From Bufo bufo (lineage: Eukaryota; Chordata; Amphibia; Anura; Bufonidae), in contig NC_053392.1 of the NCBI RefSeq assembly GCF_905171765.1, positions 111,186,465 to 111,250,464 of the forward strand: 64,000 nt of DNA. The letters run 5' to 3'. How positions within the stretch are numbered: the first letter of the stretch is position 1; each line of letters starts with the position of its first letter. The notes beneath the pieces were generated by a model. The model saw only the letters and a list, made by a program, of their open reading frames with translations, did no database searches and was not told the DNA's origin. Positions 34,897 to 46,867 of the stretch are shown here, piece by piece. The translations under genes were made by a program, and so were the position numbers.

Positions 34897-35881
34897 ACCC
34901 AACCCCTTTGCCACAATGAAAGCGCTCATTGCCCATGGCCTTTCTGCTGACCCCCTCTTGCCCCTACCTGGTGCTGCCTTAGCCGATAGCCTCACCTGGC
35001 CTCATTGGTGGTTCACACCTGTGTCATAGCCAGGGATAAAAAACAGCTCTACTTCCCCCTGGCTGTGACGCTCTCCGCTGTGACTGGACTTCTCTACAGC
35101 CAGGGAGAAGGAGACACCCATTAAGAAACCCAGCCATTTTTCCTCCCTGTAACAATACTCTAAATTAACATATCAGGCGCCAAAAACAGCAGGGGACACA
35201 GCGTCGGATCGGAGGGGTATTTTAGAAAAAAAAAAGTGCTGGCATCTGTAGGGGCCGCCCTATCTGGTAAGCATACCTCTTTAATCTAAGGTCAGTGCAT
35301 TTGATGGAATAACTCCTGCTGGAACTTTTGGGTTCAGCCACAATTAAATTTTTCTAGCTTATGGTCCACTTGTGCAGGGGAAGAGGAGCTATTTAATTTA
35401 GAGATAAATTAGGTTAGATTCACATCTGCATTGGAGGTTCCTTTAGGCGAGGTGGGGTTCATCAGACATGATCAGCTTTGTCATTTGATGGAAAAACTCA
35501 CTGTTATGACAAACCTTTTAGAATTTCACATTGAAAATTATTGAGTTTTGGCCCTTTATGATCAGAGCTTGACACCTGAAACTCAAACCAATAAGCAGAA
35601 TTTATGCTATTAGGTCAACTGTTAATCTTTTCTCAGATGTAGATTGTGCTGTGTAAGTGAAAAAGTGACTGGTCCCTGAAATGCATTTATCTATGGACTT
35701 TTAATTGTTATCCTGAATAAAGATACTTTAAATGGGATCTAGTGTGGTTAATAACATTTTTTTTTTCTTTGATACAATTGTTTGCCCATCTGGAGCGGTC
35801 CATTTACTCTAAGTGCCATAGGTCATGCGACCCTTGCTGCTGACCTATACCCCTATTGGGGCCTAATCTGAACTTATATAG
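34897..35881. other. Unassigned sequence
   Basis: The stretch 34900-35260 is GC-richer and includes CCAGGG-rich motifs (CATAGCCAGGGATAAAAAAC, CTACAGCCAGGGAGAAGGAG) that may belong to an LTR or decayed repeat; I cannot define ends. The remainder is AT-rich with no recognised feature. Confidence 0.35.
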
Positions 35882-35884
35882 TTA

Positions 35885-36821
35885 GGCCTTTTTCACACGG
35901 GCGTTGCGTGTGAGGGCCGGATAGGAAGTGGGTGCATCGCGGGAAAATGCGCTATTTTTCTGCGCGAGTGCAAAGCGTTTTAATGCGTTTTGCACGCGCA
36001 TGAGAAAAATCGGCATGTTTGGTACCCAGACCCGAACCCGGACTTCTTCACAGAAGTTTGGGTTTGGGATCGGTGTTGTGTAAATTTTATTATTTTGCCT
36101 TATAACATGTTTATAAGGAAAAGTAATAGCATTCTTAATACAGAATGCTAAGTAAATTAGGGATGGAGGGGTTAAAAAAATAAAATTAAAAATTTAACTC
36201 ACCTCATCCACTTGTTTGCGCAGCTCGGCTTCTCTTCTTTTTTCTTCTTTTAGGACCTGGGAGAAAAGGTCCTTTGGTGACGTCACAGCGCTCATCACAT
36301 GGTCAATTACCATGGTGATGGATCATGTGATGGACCATGTGATGAGCACAGTGACGTCACCAAAGGTCCTTTTTCTCCCAGGTCATCAAAGAAGAAGAAA
36401 GAAGACGAGCCGGGCAGCGCGAACAAGTGGATGAGGTGAGTTTAATTAAATTTAATTTTTTTAACCCCTCCATCCCTATTTTACTAAGCATTCTGTATTA
36501 AGAATGCTATTATTTTCCCCTATAACCATGTTATAAGGGAAAATAATAAAGATCGGGTCCCCATCCCAATCGTCACCTAGCAACCATGCGTGAAAATCGC
36601 ACTGCATCCGCACTTACTTGTGGATGCTTGCGATTTTCACGCAGCCCCATTTATTTCTATGGGGTCTGCGTTGCGTGAAAAACGCACAATATAGAGCATG
36701 CTGCGATTTTCACACAATGCACAAATGATGTGTGAAAATCACCACTCATGTGCACAGCCCCATAGAAATTAATGGGTCCGGATTCAGTGCGGACGGAAAA
36801 CTCGCCCGTGTGAAAGAGGCC
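35885..36821. mobile_element. Harbinger-type MITE with a 490-bp palindromic core
   Basis: Ends are GGCCTTTTTCACACGGGCG and CGCCCGTGTGAAAGAGGCC, with TTA (35882-35884) and TCA (36822-36824) next to them, a one-base-changed 3-bp duplication as in PIF/Harbinger. The core at about 36070-36560 is a long imperfect palindrome: ACCTGGGAGAAAAGGTCCTTTGGTGACGTCAC-type sequence at 36254-36290 is mirrored at 36350-36383, and CTTAATACAGAATGCT mirrors AGCATTCTGTATTAAG. Open frames through the palindrome are incidental. Confidence 0.88.
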
Positions 36822-36824
36822 TCA

Positions 36825-37313
36825 TTGTGGCTGAACACAACAAGTTGCGATCTTCCTCAAATATATAGCTCTATACTCAAATGTGCCCAGGCTGCGTGTT
36901 TATGCAGGCTCTAGTATTTCTGGGTTGTATTTGGATTTTTACTTTTTTCCTTGCTTGTGATAAAGAGGTGGCTCTTGATAAGAATGATGAAGGACATTGC
37001 TTTTCTTTATCATGCTGGTGGATAAATCAATCTAATCTGCTTCTTAATTAGGCAGAAGACTAGTTTAACTCCTCTAGAGATGAAGCTGTCTTCTCACTGT
37101 TATCTATAATGGCTGTTTATTGTACCAATCAATGGCTCATAATATCACCCAATGTGTACACATTAAAGTGGTAACACTTTGGCGAAAAAAAGGAGAAAAA
37201 GTAGATAAAAAAACATATAATATAATGCAATGTAAAATAATGTATTCATCAAGTCATAAATATCTTATATAACTAAGATCGATGTACAAATCACATGTTT
37301 TTTCTGTCATATG
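36825..37313. other. Unassigned AT-rich sequence
   Basis: No gene, terminal repeat or array is recognised between the Harbinger MITE and the TTAA-flanked MITE. Confidence 0.4.
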
Positions 37314-37317
37314 TTAA

Positions 37318-37635
37318 AGGAGTTATCCAACCCCTGTTACACCCCCCAAAATGCCCGGGCACCACATACAGGTTATACTTACCCCGCTCTCTGGCACCTG
37401 CGTCTCTCCTGATACCCACACAGCCGCTGCATCTCCCTGTTGCGCAGATCAAAACATCTGGCGACGGGGGGAGCAGCCAAAAGCAGGCCGCGATGGGGAA
37501 AAGCCTCCCTAGCGTCACCCTATAGTGGCGGCCGCACGATCTCAGAAGCGATGCTGGTGCCAAGGAGGGGGTAAGTATAACCTGTATGTGGTGCCCGGGC
37601 ATTTTGGGGGCCATTATAGGGGTTGGATAACCCCT
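37318..37635. mobile_element. TTAA-flanked MITE with long inverted repeats
   Basis: TTAA lies at 37314-37317 and 37636-37639. Termini are AGGAGTTATCCAACCCCTGT and ATAGGGGTTGGATAACCCCT. The inverted repeats run about 75 bp and include AAAATGCCCGGGCACCACAT and its complement, then AGGTTATACTTACCCC with GGGGTAAGTATAACCT. The core is GC-rich. No transposase. piggyBac or Kolobok type by target site. Confidence 0.9.
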
Positions 37636-37885
37636 TTAAAGAGGGTATTTGCTGTAAATAAAGCCTTTTATATTAAAAGCTGGGCAATTTTCTGATATGC
37701 AAGGTGTCATCACTGTGAAGCCCCTGTTCCCCATTCCCTTTTCCATCATGTGACCCTTGACAAATTCTAATATACTGTATATGCAAACGTAATATTTTTA
37801 TTATCCTGCATTTATTATCCTGTTTGTTTGCTTATGTATTGTAGTTTTGTAGTAACAACAGCTGTGTTTCTGCCCTTTTATCTTA

Positions 37886-38059
37886 GGCTGAGTTCACATT
37901 TCAGTTATTTGGTCAGTTATTTCCATCATTTATTGTGAGCCAAAATATAGAACAGGAGGAAATCTTTCCATTATACCTTATCTCTGTGTAAGCTTCATTA
38001 CTAGTTTTGGCTCACAATAACTGATGAAAATAAATTACCAAATAACTGTGAACTCTGCC
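37886..38059. mobile_element. Short Harbinger-type MITE
   Basis: Ends are GGCTGAGTTCACATTTCAGT and AACTGTGAACTCTGCC, with TTA at 37883-37885 and 38060-38062. The 174-bp element folds on itself: TTATTTGGTCAGTTATTTCC and its approximate complement flank a core with ATTGTGAGCCAAAAT mirrored by TTTTGGCTCACAAT. Its right TTA is also the left TTA of the next MITE. Confidence 0.85.
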
Positions 38060-38062
38060 TTA

Positions 38063-38525
38063 GGGCTTGTTCACACAAAAGTTTTTAGTGTTCCGTATAC
38101 GGACCATTTTTTGCGTTCTGTATACGGTCCGTATACAGAACCATTCATTTTATGGGTCCTCAAAAAAAACGGAATGTACTCCGTGAGCATTCCGTTTCCA
38201 TATGTCCGCATTTCCGTTCCGCTACATTTTGAGTCTTGTCCTATTACTGTCCGCAAATCACGTTCTGTGGCTCCATTTAAGTCAATAAGTCAGCAAAAAA
38301 AAATGCATTTCCGTATCTGTTTCCGTTTTTGCGGAACCATCTATTAAAAATGTTATGCCCAGCCCAATTTTTTTCTATGTAATTACTGTATATGCCATAT
38401 GGAAAAACGGAACGGAAAAATGGAACATAAACGGAAACACAATGGAAACAAAAAACGGAACAATGGATCCGTGAAAATTGAACCGCAAAACACTGAAAAA
38501 GCCATACGTTCGTGTGAACAAGCCC
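38063..38525. mobile_element. Harbinger-type MITE directly abutting its neighbour
   Basis: Ends are GGGCTTGTTCACACAAAAGT and CGTTCGTGTGAACAAGCCC, with TTA on both sides (38060-38062, 38526-38528). The inner parts have many near-palindromic copies of CGGAA/TTCCG and CCGTATACGG. No coding sequence. It shares the left TTA with the 37886-38059 element. Confidence 0.9.
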
Positions 38526-38769
38526 TTAGTTTGTTAGGCGGAGCAACAGACTAAATGAGTTGATTACCGGGCCAATTATTGGGAATGAACATTCATACAA
38601 ACATCCATTACCGATACAAAGTAAGGAAACAACACAGCTCACCCGGAAGAACACTTGTAAGTATTCCTTCCAGCAGCATTAGCGGCAGGAAGGACCATCC
38701 CTTGGACCCCAGGTATAAAATAAAGATTGTGCAAAATTGTATAAAGTTCAGTACCAATCCTATAAAATT

Positions 38770-38915
38770 AAACTTTTACTGAAAAATTATTAAAATATTA
38801 AAAACTCCATAGCTTCCCTCTGCAACACTTTTGCACACATAGGAAGTATATGGGCGAAATACATTGAAATGGAACTTTATGGAGTTTTTAATATTTCAAT
38901 CATTTTTTTATATTG
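38770..38915. repeat. Fold-back repeat
   Basis: TTAAAATATTAAAAACTCCATA at about 38789 is mirrored by TATGGAGTTTTTAATATTTCAA near 38879, with AATGGAACTTT-type sequence between. The loop is about 70 bp. I could not fix a target duplication. Confidence 0.6.
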
Positions 38916-38938
38916 GAAAATGGGCAATTTTCTAATAA

Positions 38939-39101
38939 GCCACACGGTCAGGTTTCCTGATGCAGTTTTGGAAGCCAAAACCAGGAGTGATTTCAAAAAA
39001 GAGAAGTTGTATCTGTCTATTATACTGTATTTTGTCTCCTTTTATGATCCTCTTCTGATTTTGGCTTTCAAAATTGCATGCAGAAACCTGACCTTGTGGC
39101 T
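38939..39101. mobile_element. Small MITE with long inverted repeats
   Basis: GCCACACGGTCAGGTTTC at the left matches GAAACCTGACCTTGTGGC at the right in reverse. The arms continue through TGCAGTTTTGGAAGCCAAAA and TTTTGGCTTTCAAAATTGCA. Length is about 163 bp with no coding sequence. The superfamily is undetermined because the flanking duplication is unclear. Confidence 0.75.
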
Positions 39102-39250
39102 GCACCCTTATGTAGTAAGGCCTACTGGATTCCCACACCACCACCACTGTCCCTACCTACTTGTATGATTCTTCCTAGGCAGCGGCCAACAACTAGTTGA
39201 CAGTTACTTCCTAGAAAAGTTCTGGGGCCTACAAGGAGAAAGAACCAAGT

Positions 39251-39717
39251 GACAGATTGTTCTGCTTATATCATGGTGTGGTTATCAAATTAGCCAGGTC
39301 AAACAAGGAGAAACTGAATCAAAACCAATAAAACAGAGCCAAAATCGAATGCAGGAGTCCAAACCATGAGAGCAATCAGGGTAAATCTGAAATTATACCA
39401 AGCCAAAAAATTGTCAGCCAAGAATCAGAGGTCAAGGACCAAGCAGGGTCAGAAAACCAGGAGCGTCAGGATAAGGGAAAGAATGCTAGTGAGGATATTG
39501 TAGGAGAAGACACCAACCACCGGCAACCTGTGGCCAGCAGATTGCCTGCTTAAATAGGCCACACTTCCTGGTCATATGACACGTCTGGCATCACATGACT
39601 GATGACATCAGCGCACTAGACGTGTCAGCGCAGCCTCTGATTGGCTGGCTTTCCTGCCTCGAGTAGCCTGGCCCTGTTGTCCTGGCAACCACCCTGGCGA
39701 CCGGTTCAGACATGACA
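39251..39717 (-). mobile_element. Possible solo LTR, minus strand
   Basis: On the minus strand the segment starts TGTCATGTCTGAACCGGTCG, and on the plus strand a TGACAG occurs at 39251, giving TG...CA-like ends. A TTTAAGCAGG motif near 39550 could be a TATA-like box. I found no matching 5-bp duplication, so the left boundary and the assignment are tentative. Confidence 0.35.
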
Positions 39718-39789
39718 GGTCTGTGTAGCCACTCCTTCCACTTTTTTGACATGTTTCTCCTGACATGTCTGTTTTATCAACTACATTAC

Positions 39790-41551
39790 TGTCACGTTAA
39801 AGGAATAAGGAAGCTGCTAGGCCAGGATGACAGGATCAGGGAGCAGGTCACCTCCTAAAACGTCCCTAATTCTGACCCTGACTCCTAACCGTATGAGTCA
39901 ACCCAGATGGTAGGAGGGCTCATACTCCGTAACCTCAGGTCCCTACTAGCCCTCAGGAAATCCCTGGACTAGGAGCAGAGTAAGATGACCTGTTCCTCCA
40001 CATCACGGACGAACAGGAGTCTCAACTGGCCAAGCTGCAAGGAGAAGGGAACATATACAGCATATGGATATGGCAGGTAAGTTAAACCAGTTCCACCCTA
40101 CCTGCCACAGACACACTGACTGGAACCCGTGCACAAGTGCTGATGTCCACACCAACATAAAAGGACACAGCACACATCAACAAATCACACAGGAAACCAG
40201 GACACCATAGCTGCACTAAGGTGAGACTGCAGCGGAACATAAACTTAACATCATGACATTTACTTATGACCACAAGGGTGGCCCTCACTGGACATATGGC
40301 ATAAGAAGACCAGGAGGATGACTCCAGCATACAGCATGGCTTGAGTACCGCTCTCCTTCAGGCATCCAGCAGAAGCTAAATAACCCAAGCAGCCACACCC
40401 ACTCACACACACTAGGATGGGAGTTAACCCTTCCAACACCAGACAGGGTAGTGAAGCCACTTAAAGGGGGAATGCACACACAACTAAACCCCGTGCACAC
40501 CAAACAGGGAAAATGCACACATACACTACACAAGTTGCCAGAGGCAACCGCATGCATAGACAGTGAGCAGCCCAGCAGTCAGCTCAGGCTGCTACACAGC
40601 CAACAACATCATGTTGCCAGCCCTCACCTGCGGTGAACAACCAAACTGACCGCTGGCAACTGCATGCGGCTCTAAGAGTCACAACCATGAACATAGTCGT
40701 GACACTCCCACCCCTCAAATCCCCCCCACCAAAAAAAAGGGAAACTAGTGAGGAAACCAAAAACAGGGATGGGAGAAGGGGAAAAGAGAAACAGAACCAG
40801 TGTCAGTGCAAGCGAGTCTCCCCAGAATTGCTGCCAGCCCCTGGAGCAACACACAGGAACCAGGGCGCCAGCCAACAAACAGTCCGGAGAGACCGCACTG
40901 ATCACTGTGTCCACTTTCAGACACGGTTCACACCAAATCGCTGCCAGCATGCATCCACCACCAGCATACAACAAAGCTAGTACAACAAGGAGTGCAGCCA
41001 GCCACCACGACACTAGCGTAAGAACCACTGAGAAGTGGACGAGGAGGCACCCAAGCACAAGTGCCAGTTCACACAAACTGCAAGCAGAGCTACAGAGAAC
41101 TGCACCGTAACAGGGTTCTCCTTTCACCCTCCCTCCGGAGGATAAGCATGTGCGCCAGAAAACGGCAGGCGACACATGCTGCGCCCTCTTCAGAAGGCAT
41201 CCAGCGGAAGCTAAATAGCCCAAGCAGCCACACCCACTAGGATGGGAGTTAACCCTTCCAACACCAGACAGGGTAGTGAAGCCACTTAAAGGGGAAATGC
41301 ACACAAAACTAAACCCCGTGCACACCAAACAGGGAAAATGCACACATACACTACACAAGTTGCCAGAGGCAACCGCATGCATAGACAGTGAGCAGCCCAG
41401 CAGTCAGCTCAGGCTGCTACACAGCCAACAACATCATGTTGCCAGCGGCAACCACACATGAGGCAAACAACTCACAGCCCTCACCTGCGGTGAACAACCG
41501 AACTGACCGCTGGCAACTGCAAGAGTCACGACCATGAACATAGTCGTGACA
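39790..41551 (-). mobile_element. LTR retrotransposon remnant with target duplication ATTAC
   Basis: The element begins TGTCACGTTAAAGG and ends AGTCGTGACA, with an exact 5-bp duplication ATTAC (39785-39789, 41552-41556). The last ~350 bp (41200-41551) repeat 40363-40703 almost exactly, 848 bp apart, including GTGAAGCCACTTAAAGG and the CGTGACA end. Immediately outside 40703, on the minus strand, lies a G-rich tract that fits a polypurine tract just before a 3' LTR. The best reading is a minus-strand element with a complete 3' LTR (39790-40703, 914 bp), very little internal DNA, and a 5' LTR cut down to its first part. Open frames here carry no retrotransposon domains. Confidence 0.8.
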
Positions 41552-41556
41552 ATTAC

Positions 41557-43790
41557 CTTTATTCCCCCGTACAATGACAAGTCAGGAGCATCTTTTCGTA
41601 TAATATATGTTGTCGTGTGCCTCTATTATTTCTACTACAAGTTTCTGAATGAATTGCCAGCAGACTGCATAAGGCTCCATCTGGGTTTTACCAGTTGGGG
41701 AGTGTATCCAGGGCCGGCGCCACCACCCGGCAAACCCGGGCAAATGTCGGGGCCCCCTGCTCCTGGGGGGGCCCACTGTGCCCGCTCACTTCTGCAGCTG
41801 TGTCCTGCCTGTTCTGAGTTCTGGGGCAGCTTACCCCAGCAATGCAGACAATTTTCGCCATGTGCACTGCTGGGGTGGGCGGCCCCAGGACTCGGAACAG
41901 GGGAGATGGAGTTGTTTCGGTAGATGACCGATCCTATGCTAGAATGTAGTTGTTAGAAGGAGTTCTGTGACATCACTGGTCACATGCTCCTTCATGTCCT
42001 CTGATGCTTCTTCTGTGGCTAGGTTAGATATATAGTTTTAAGAATTACAGACTGCATATCTTTGCATTAATATTTGATCTTTGTATATACCCATGTCCAT
42101 CAGTTTTGACTCCTGCTTATCCTACGTAGTAAAATAATTATGAAGGAACCCAATTCCTAAGTCTGATTTGGAAGAAAGCGGTGGGTAAAAAAATAAAAAA
42201 AAATCTTTCGGCAGTTTGGTTTTCAGACACACATCTCCTCTCAGAATGCAAATGTTTTGCTTGGTTGAAATGAGCGTGCCAGCGAGAGGAGATGTTAGCA
42301 TGCAGCTCCCATCTCTCTGTCTGCTCCTTGAGTCAACGGGTTTAATTTGTCCTGCTCAGTCTGGGCTGGCAGATTGTGAGCACACAGGATTCAATCAGAC
42401 AGGCGTTCACACAGACACAGCGTCATCCTTCACGAGAGAGCAGCCGTCATCACACCCCGCATTCACTTTATCAAGAGAGAAGAGGAATTAACATGCAATG
42501 GATGAGGTCTCCTCTATAAACAGGCTGTTACTCTCCCTGGGAACAGCTAACAGCACTGTTTTACCAGGAACAACGTACAGAGAAGAAAAATGGTTTATTA
42601 CAGCGCCAGCAAATTTGATTTCAGCATAGAATTAGGATTGTACGATAAGGTTGTGGAAAGTGAGGGGTTTAGGGAACTGGAGTAGAACTGCAACTGTAGG
42701 GCTCATTAGTGGAAATATGAAAAAATATGTCAAAAGTGATACATAATGGATGTAGCGCACAACACATATGAAGCTAAGCACAGACACAGTGGGGGATATT
42801 CGCTAAGTCCTGAGAAAGTAATGCACCAAGCTTCCAATCTTTTGCACAGAGTGATGCACTTACATCCTGCCAACCTATTTCAGTATGATGCAAATATGAG
42901 AAAAAGTGACAGGGACTTCATAAATATGCTGTTCACATTCAGATGATATTCCACATTTTCTGATGTACTGTAAATGCATTATAGATGAGTGAACCGGTTC
43001 AGGCTTGCCAAATGTTTTAAAAAGTTCAATTAGGACCCAAAATAGTTCAGATTGTACTGCAGTTTCTCCAATTGCCCTGAAAATTGGTATATAACACCCT
43101 CAAGTCTCCTAGGAATTTTAAGGAAAACTTGTCTCTTTTTCGTTTATTTTTTATGAATTTTTTCATAAAAACCCTGTGACATCATTGGCCCAAATGGGAA
43201 GTCTATAGTGCTGCTCTATGCTGTTTTATTGGCAGGCACTGCTAGTAGCGATGCAGTGCAAGGCAAGAGGGAGCATCGGAGCAAGGAAATGCTCCTATTC
43301 TCCACTCATGCATAGTAAATGAGTAAAGAAGAGGTTATATCCAGGTTCAGCGCTGAACCTGGACAACCTCTTTAAACACCTGGTGTTATGGGATAAAAAA
43401 AATTATAATAAAAAGTGGCTTTGACAGGGTGAGAATGCCTGTCCATACATACGCACAAGTGTTAATTGTCAGAAGAAAAAGTGGCTCATTGCGAACAAGC
43501 CTAAAAAAAATTCTCCCTTTTAATTGGGAGCAGCAGCAGCAGTGCTGTGTGGATGTGTAAAGGGTACAGATATAGTGGCATGCAGCCATAATAGTAACGG
43601 CGGCAGAAGCTGCATAGCATGGAAGGCAGTAGAATGGTTGTCTATGGGCAGTAGTAGTAATAGTATTAGTAGTGGTAGTGGTAGCAGGAGCAGATGCTTT
43701 ACGTTAATAGTGGTGGCAGTAGGGGATTAGCATCAAGGAGAAATAGCAGCTGAAGCAGTGGCGGCTGTAGTAGCAGCCATATCATACTGC
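41557..43790. other. Mostly unassigned sequence with possible repeat fragments
   Basis: At 41708-41780 there is a GC-rich AGGGCCGGCGCCACCACCCGG-like stretch followed by GGGGCCCCCTG, the kind of sequence found at ends of non-autonomous DNA transposons, but no partner end was found. At 42982-43050 GATGAGTGAACCGGTTCAGG resembles a hAT MITE start. A triplet-rich patch (AGTAGTAATAGTATTAGTAG) lies near 43650. No gene recognised. Confidence 0.4.
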
Positions 43791-44876
43791 AGAGGTGTAG
43801 TTAGGCTTTCCTGCACCCTTGGCAAGGATTCAGATTTGCACACACCCTGACTCAAATTTACATAAAGAGGTAGTCAAGCGTAGCGTGCCGTGGCAATTTT
43901 TTTTCCACTAAGCCATTCCTCTCACTCTACCCAATGCATAACTATACTCACCCAGTCCCACCTAATAAAATCTTTCATAGGGTACACAGCTACCTAATCC
44001 AGGGTGCCGCTACCATGTCTGAGTGATGTCCTCTGGATCAGGAACAAGGTCCTTGTGGTGACAGATCAAAAAGATTAATCACATAAGGAAGAGATGTTGA
44101 CTGTACTTGATAAATACCTACGAGGGGGCGCTGTACTGGCTCTGTAAGACCTAGCTATCCCAATGTATAACAGAGTAATCTAGGGCATTTCGCCTTAGTA
44201 CTATCACACAGTACTAATGCCCACATTGTGCCTCCATTACTGCATAAATGCCCACAATGTGCCCCCCTCACAGTAGTTATGTCCACATTGTGGCCACTTC
44301 ACAATAGTTATGTCCTCCTTATGACCCCTTATTGTAGTTATGTCCTTCTTTGTGCCCCTCACAGTAGGTATGCCAAGTTTGTACCTCCTCACTGTAGTTA
44401 TGCCCACTTTTGTGCCCCCTCACTGTAGTTATGCTCAGATATATTCCCACTCACTGTAGTTATGTCCAGATATGTGCTCCCTCAGTTTAGTACAGTAGTT
44501 ATGTCCACTTTTGTGCCCGCTCACAGAGTTATGTCCTCCTTATGGCCCCTAGTGCCCTCTCCAGCTACATGAAAGAAAAAAAAACACAAATACTTACCTA
44601 CTTCCCTTATGAAGCGCTCCCACATACAAAACGCTGTTGGTTGTGCAAGAGGCTGGTTCCCTGGCTTTCGTGCTCCTCCCACAGCCAGCAGTGTGATGTG
44701 TGACCTGAGGGGGGAGTGCCAGAGCTCAGCAGAACAGTGAAGCAGGAAGCGAAAGGCTCCTTGCTTCACTATACAAATGAACTGCTAAGCAGTTAAAAGA
44801 ACTGCCGGGCGAGTGCACCCCCCCCCAGTCACCCAGGACACATGCCCCATTGCCCCACCTCCCTGCTACAGCCCTG
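43791..44876. mobile_element. Probable non-autonomous hAT element
   Basis: The left end reads (C)AGAGGTGTAGTTAGGC, and the right end on the other strand CAGGGCTGTAGCAGGG, a hAT-like pair. Flanks CATACTGC (43783-43790) and CATATTGG (44877-44884) agree at six of eight positions, which supports but does not prove the boundary. The interior contains a minisatellite (44215-44535) and no transposase. Confidence 0.6.
44215..44535. repeat. About 33-bp minisatellite inside a non-autonomous hAT
   Basis: About nine irregular units consist of TAGTTATGTCCAC or TATGCCCAC, a T/G-rich stretch, then GTGCCCCCTCAC. Spacing varies from about 31 to 40 bp. The plus-strand open frame across it is a by-product of the repetition. 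Confidence 0.85.
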
Positions 44877-44884
44877 CATATTGG

Positions 44885-46689
44885 CAGACAGGCAGCAGCG
44901 TGATGGAGGCAGAAACAACCTTACAGAAGATCAGAAGAACAGCTCTGCATAACATAATGCCCCTGAAACAAAGATAGATCTCTCACCAGATATGCTTTTA
45001 CCAGGATGGTGGAGTTTAAGAAGGAGATATGCAGCAGGTCAGCTCTGTACTGTGTCTTAGAGACTTCTCTTTCCCGGGATGCTTTGCACTCCCACAATAC
45101 TTTGCACCAATACAGCAGTCTTTGAAACAAGAAAAAGAAGGTGCAATACAATTTACCACTGCTAGATAGTACCATTACCACATTAATCACTACAGAAATA
45201 CTAAAACACTGGCTGACATGAAATAGAACTTTCCTTAACCCTACTGGGCAGAACAATTACAGAACATGATGGTAGTCAGATTGTAGCAGTTGCGTGATGG
45301 TGGCAATGGTGTGATAGAGACAGCAACAGCTATACAAAACATATTGGTTGGAAGGTCACAGCAATGGCACGATGGCAGCGGCGGCATGATGGAGGCAGCA
45401 GCAGCAGTAGCAGCAGTAGCTGTACAGAACAGCAGCCTAAATCCAGGTTTGGTTCCTTTTGACAAATACTGTATAATGTTTTGGACACTGGCGGAAGAAA
45501 ACTTGGTGACACCAGATGCAGTGGCCGGGTTTGGGGTGGCCCCAACGCTACTCTGGGTTCCCTGACACCACCAAGGTGTCACCATATGTTGCTGCTCTCC
45601 GGAGGGGATGGTAAGAGTCAGGGTCTGTAGTAAACCAGGGTGCTTCTTTACTGGAGGAAGTCAGGTGCAAAACAATACAGGCGAGGCATAGGGCTGACTT
45701 CTCCAGTCTCCTTGCTGGCAGAAGAAGGGTTTGATGCTGAGGAAAGGCCTGAGCTAGCTGTCCCTCTCTCTCTTTAGAAGGCTAGTACCCTGGTCAAAGG
45801 TTGGTGATCCAGGGTCTGTGGTAGAGTATCCCTGTCTCAGCATCTTCTTCTGGTCACTCAGTAGTCTAGCAAAGTCTTCCCCTCTAAGTACTGGTTCCTA
45901 ACTGCAGAACACTAGGGGCTCTGACTGATCTCCTTATATACCATTTCTAAATAGACTGGAACCTTCTAGTGGGAGGGGTGGAGTGGAGAAACTCAGCACA
46001 AACAATTGCAAAGTTACCACTCCCGTCTGGCATAGACTTACATTAGAACTTCAATGATACTCAATGCCAATGACACAGCAGTTTTTTCTAGACAAGAACA
46101 AGTTTCCAGACATAACAACATAGCTAAAACAAGACATTCAAAAGGTCAGGCTGTTTGGTTTTTGATGGTAAACAATGTCTGGCTTTGTCACTTTAAAACA
46201 TGCTCTTCTGTAAACCCTAGGGCAGCTAAAGAAAATTACCAGCTTCTCAAAGTCCTAAAAGTCTCTCAGTATTCCTTAACCTATTCCACAGAGCCTTGCA
46301 AATACAGTGCAAATGAGCAGGATATATATCACAACATACATATAAAATGCAGTTAAACAGAATTAAACTGTGCAAGTTAACCATTTCAAGTAAAATAATC
46401 AAAGCATTTTATAACTTGCATAGGGGAAACAGGGGCAAATGTCCAGACTTCACATTACCCCTGCTACAGGGAACTACACCCCCTACGAGTTATTTTCAGC
46501 CCTGAGACATAAGAACCAGAGCTGTGTATCAAGGAGAAAGTCTGCCAGGGCCCAGACCAGTGCAACACAGGAGGAGAAAGCCACAGTTTAGAGTAGCCCT
46601 GAGGACAGCTAGTCAACTTCAGACCAGAGTCAGCGAAACAAGAGTCAGTGCTAAGACTATGCTCATGGAAGAACCAAGTGGAGTGTGCA
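44885..46689. other. Unassigned sequence
   Basis: The stretch holds a (CAG)n-like patch at 45396-45420 and a region at 45585-45990 with CTCC/CTGG-rich motifs that resembles an LTR or decayed repeat, without visible ends. Small open frames show no domains. I cannot assign it. Confidence 0.35.
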
Positions 46690-46867
46690 CCAGAAATTTC
46701 ATTTTGCGGCGAACTATGCTCGTTCGCGATTCGCTGAACGGGCGAACATATGGCGATGTCTGCCGGCCCCATATTCTTTTATATTGTGAAGAACTTTGAC
46801 CCATGACACATCTATCAAATGGTACAAGACAGCCAATTGAGACGTTTCAGCACATAGAAAGTATATT

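Noticed and set aside
36216..36434. Frame with a DHVMDHV repeat as a metal-binding peptide
   Set aside because: It is a translation of the TGATGGATCATG palindrome core of a Harbinger MITE.
40260..41382. Cysteine- and valine-rich minus-strand frames (up to 236 codons), present twice
   Set aside because: They lie within the duplicated LTR sequence, show no retroviral or cellular domain, and the duplication explains why they appear twice.
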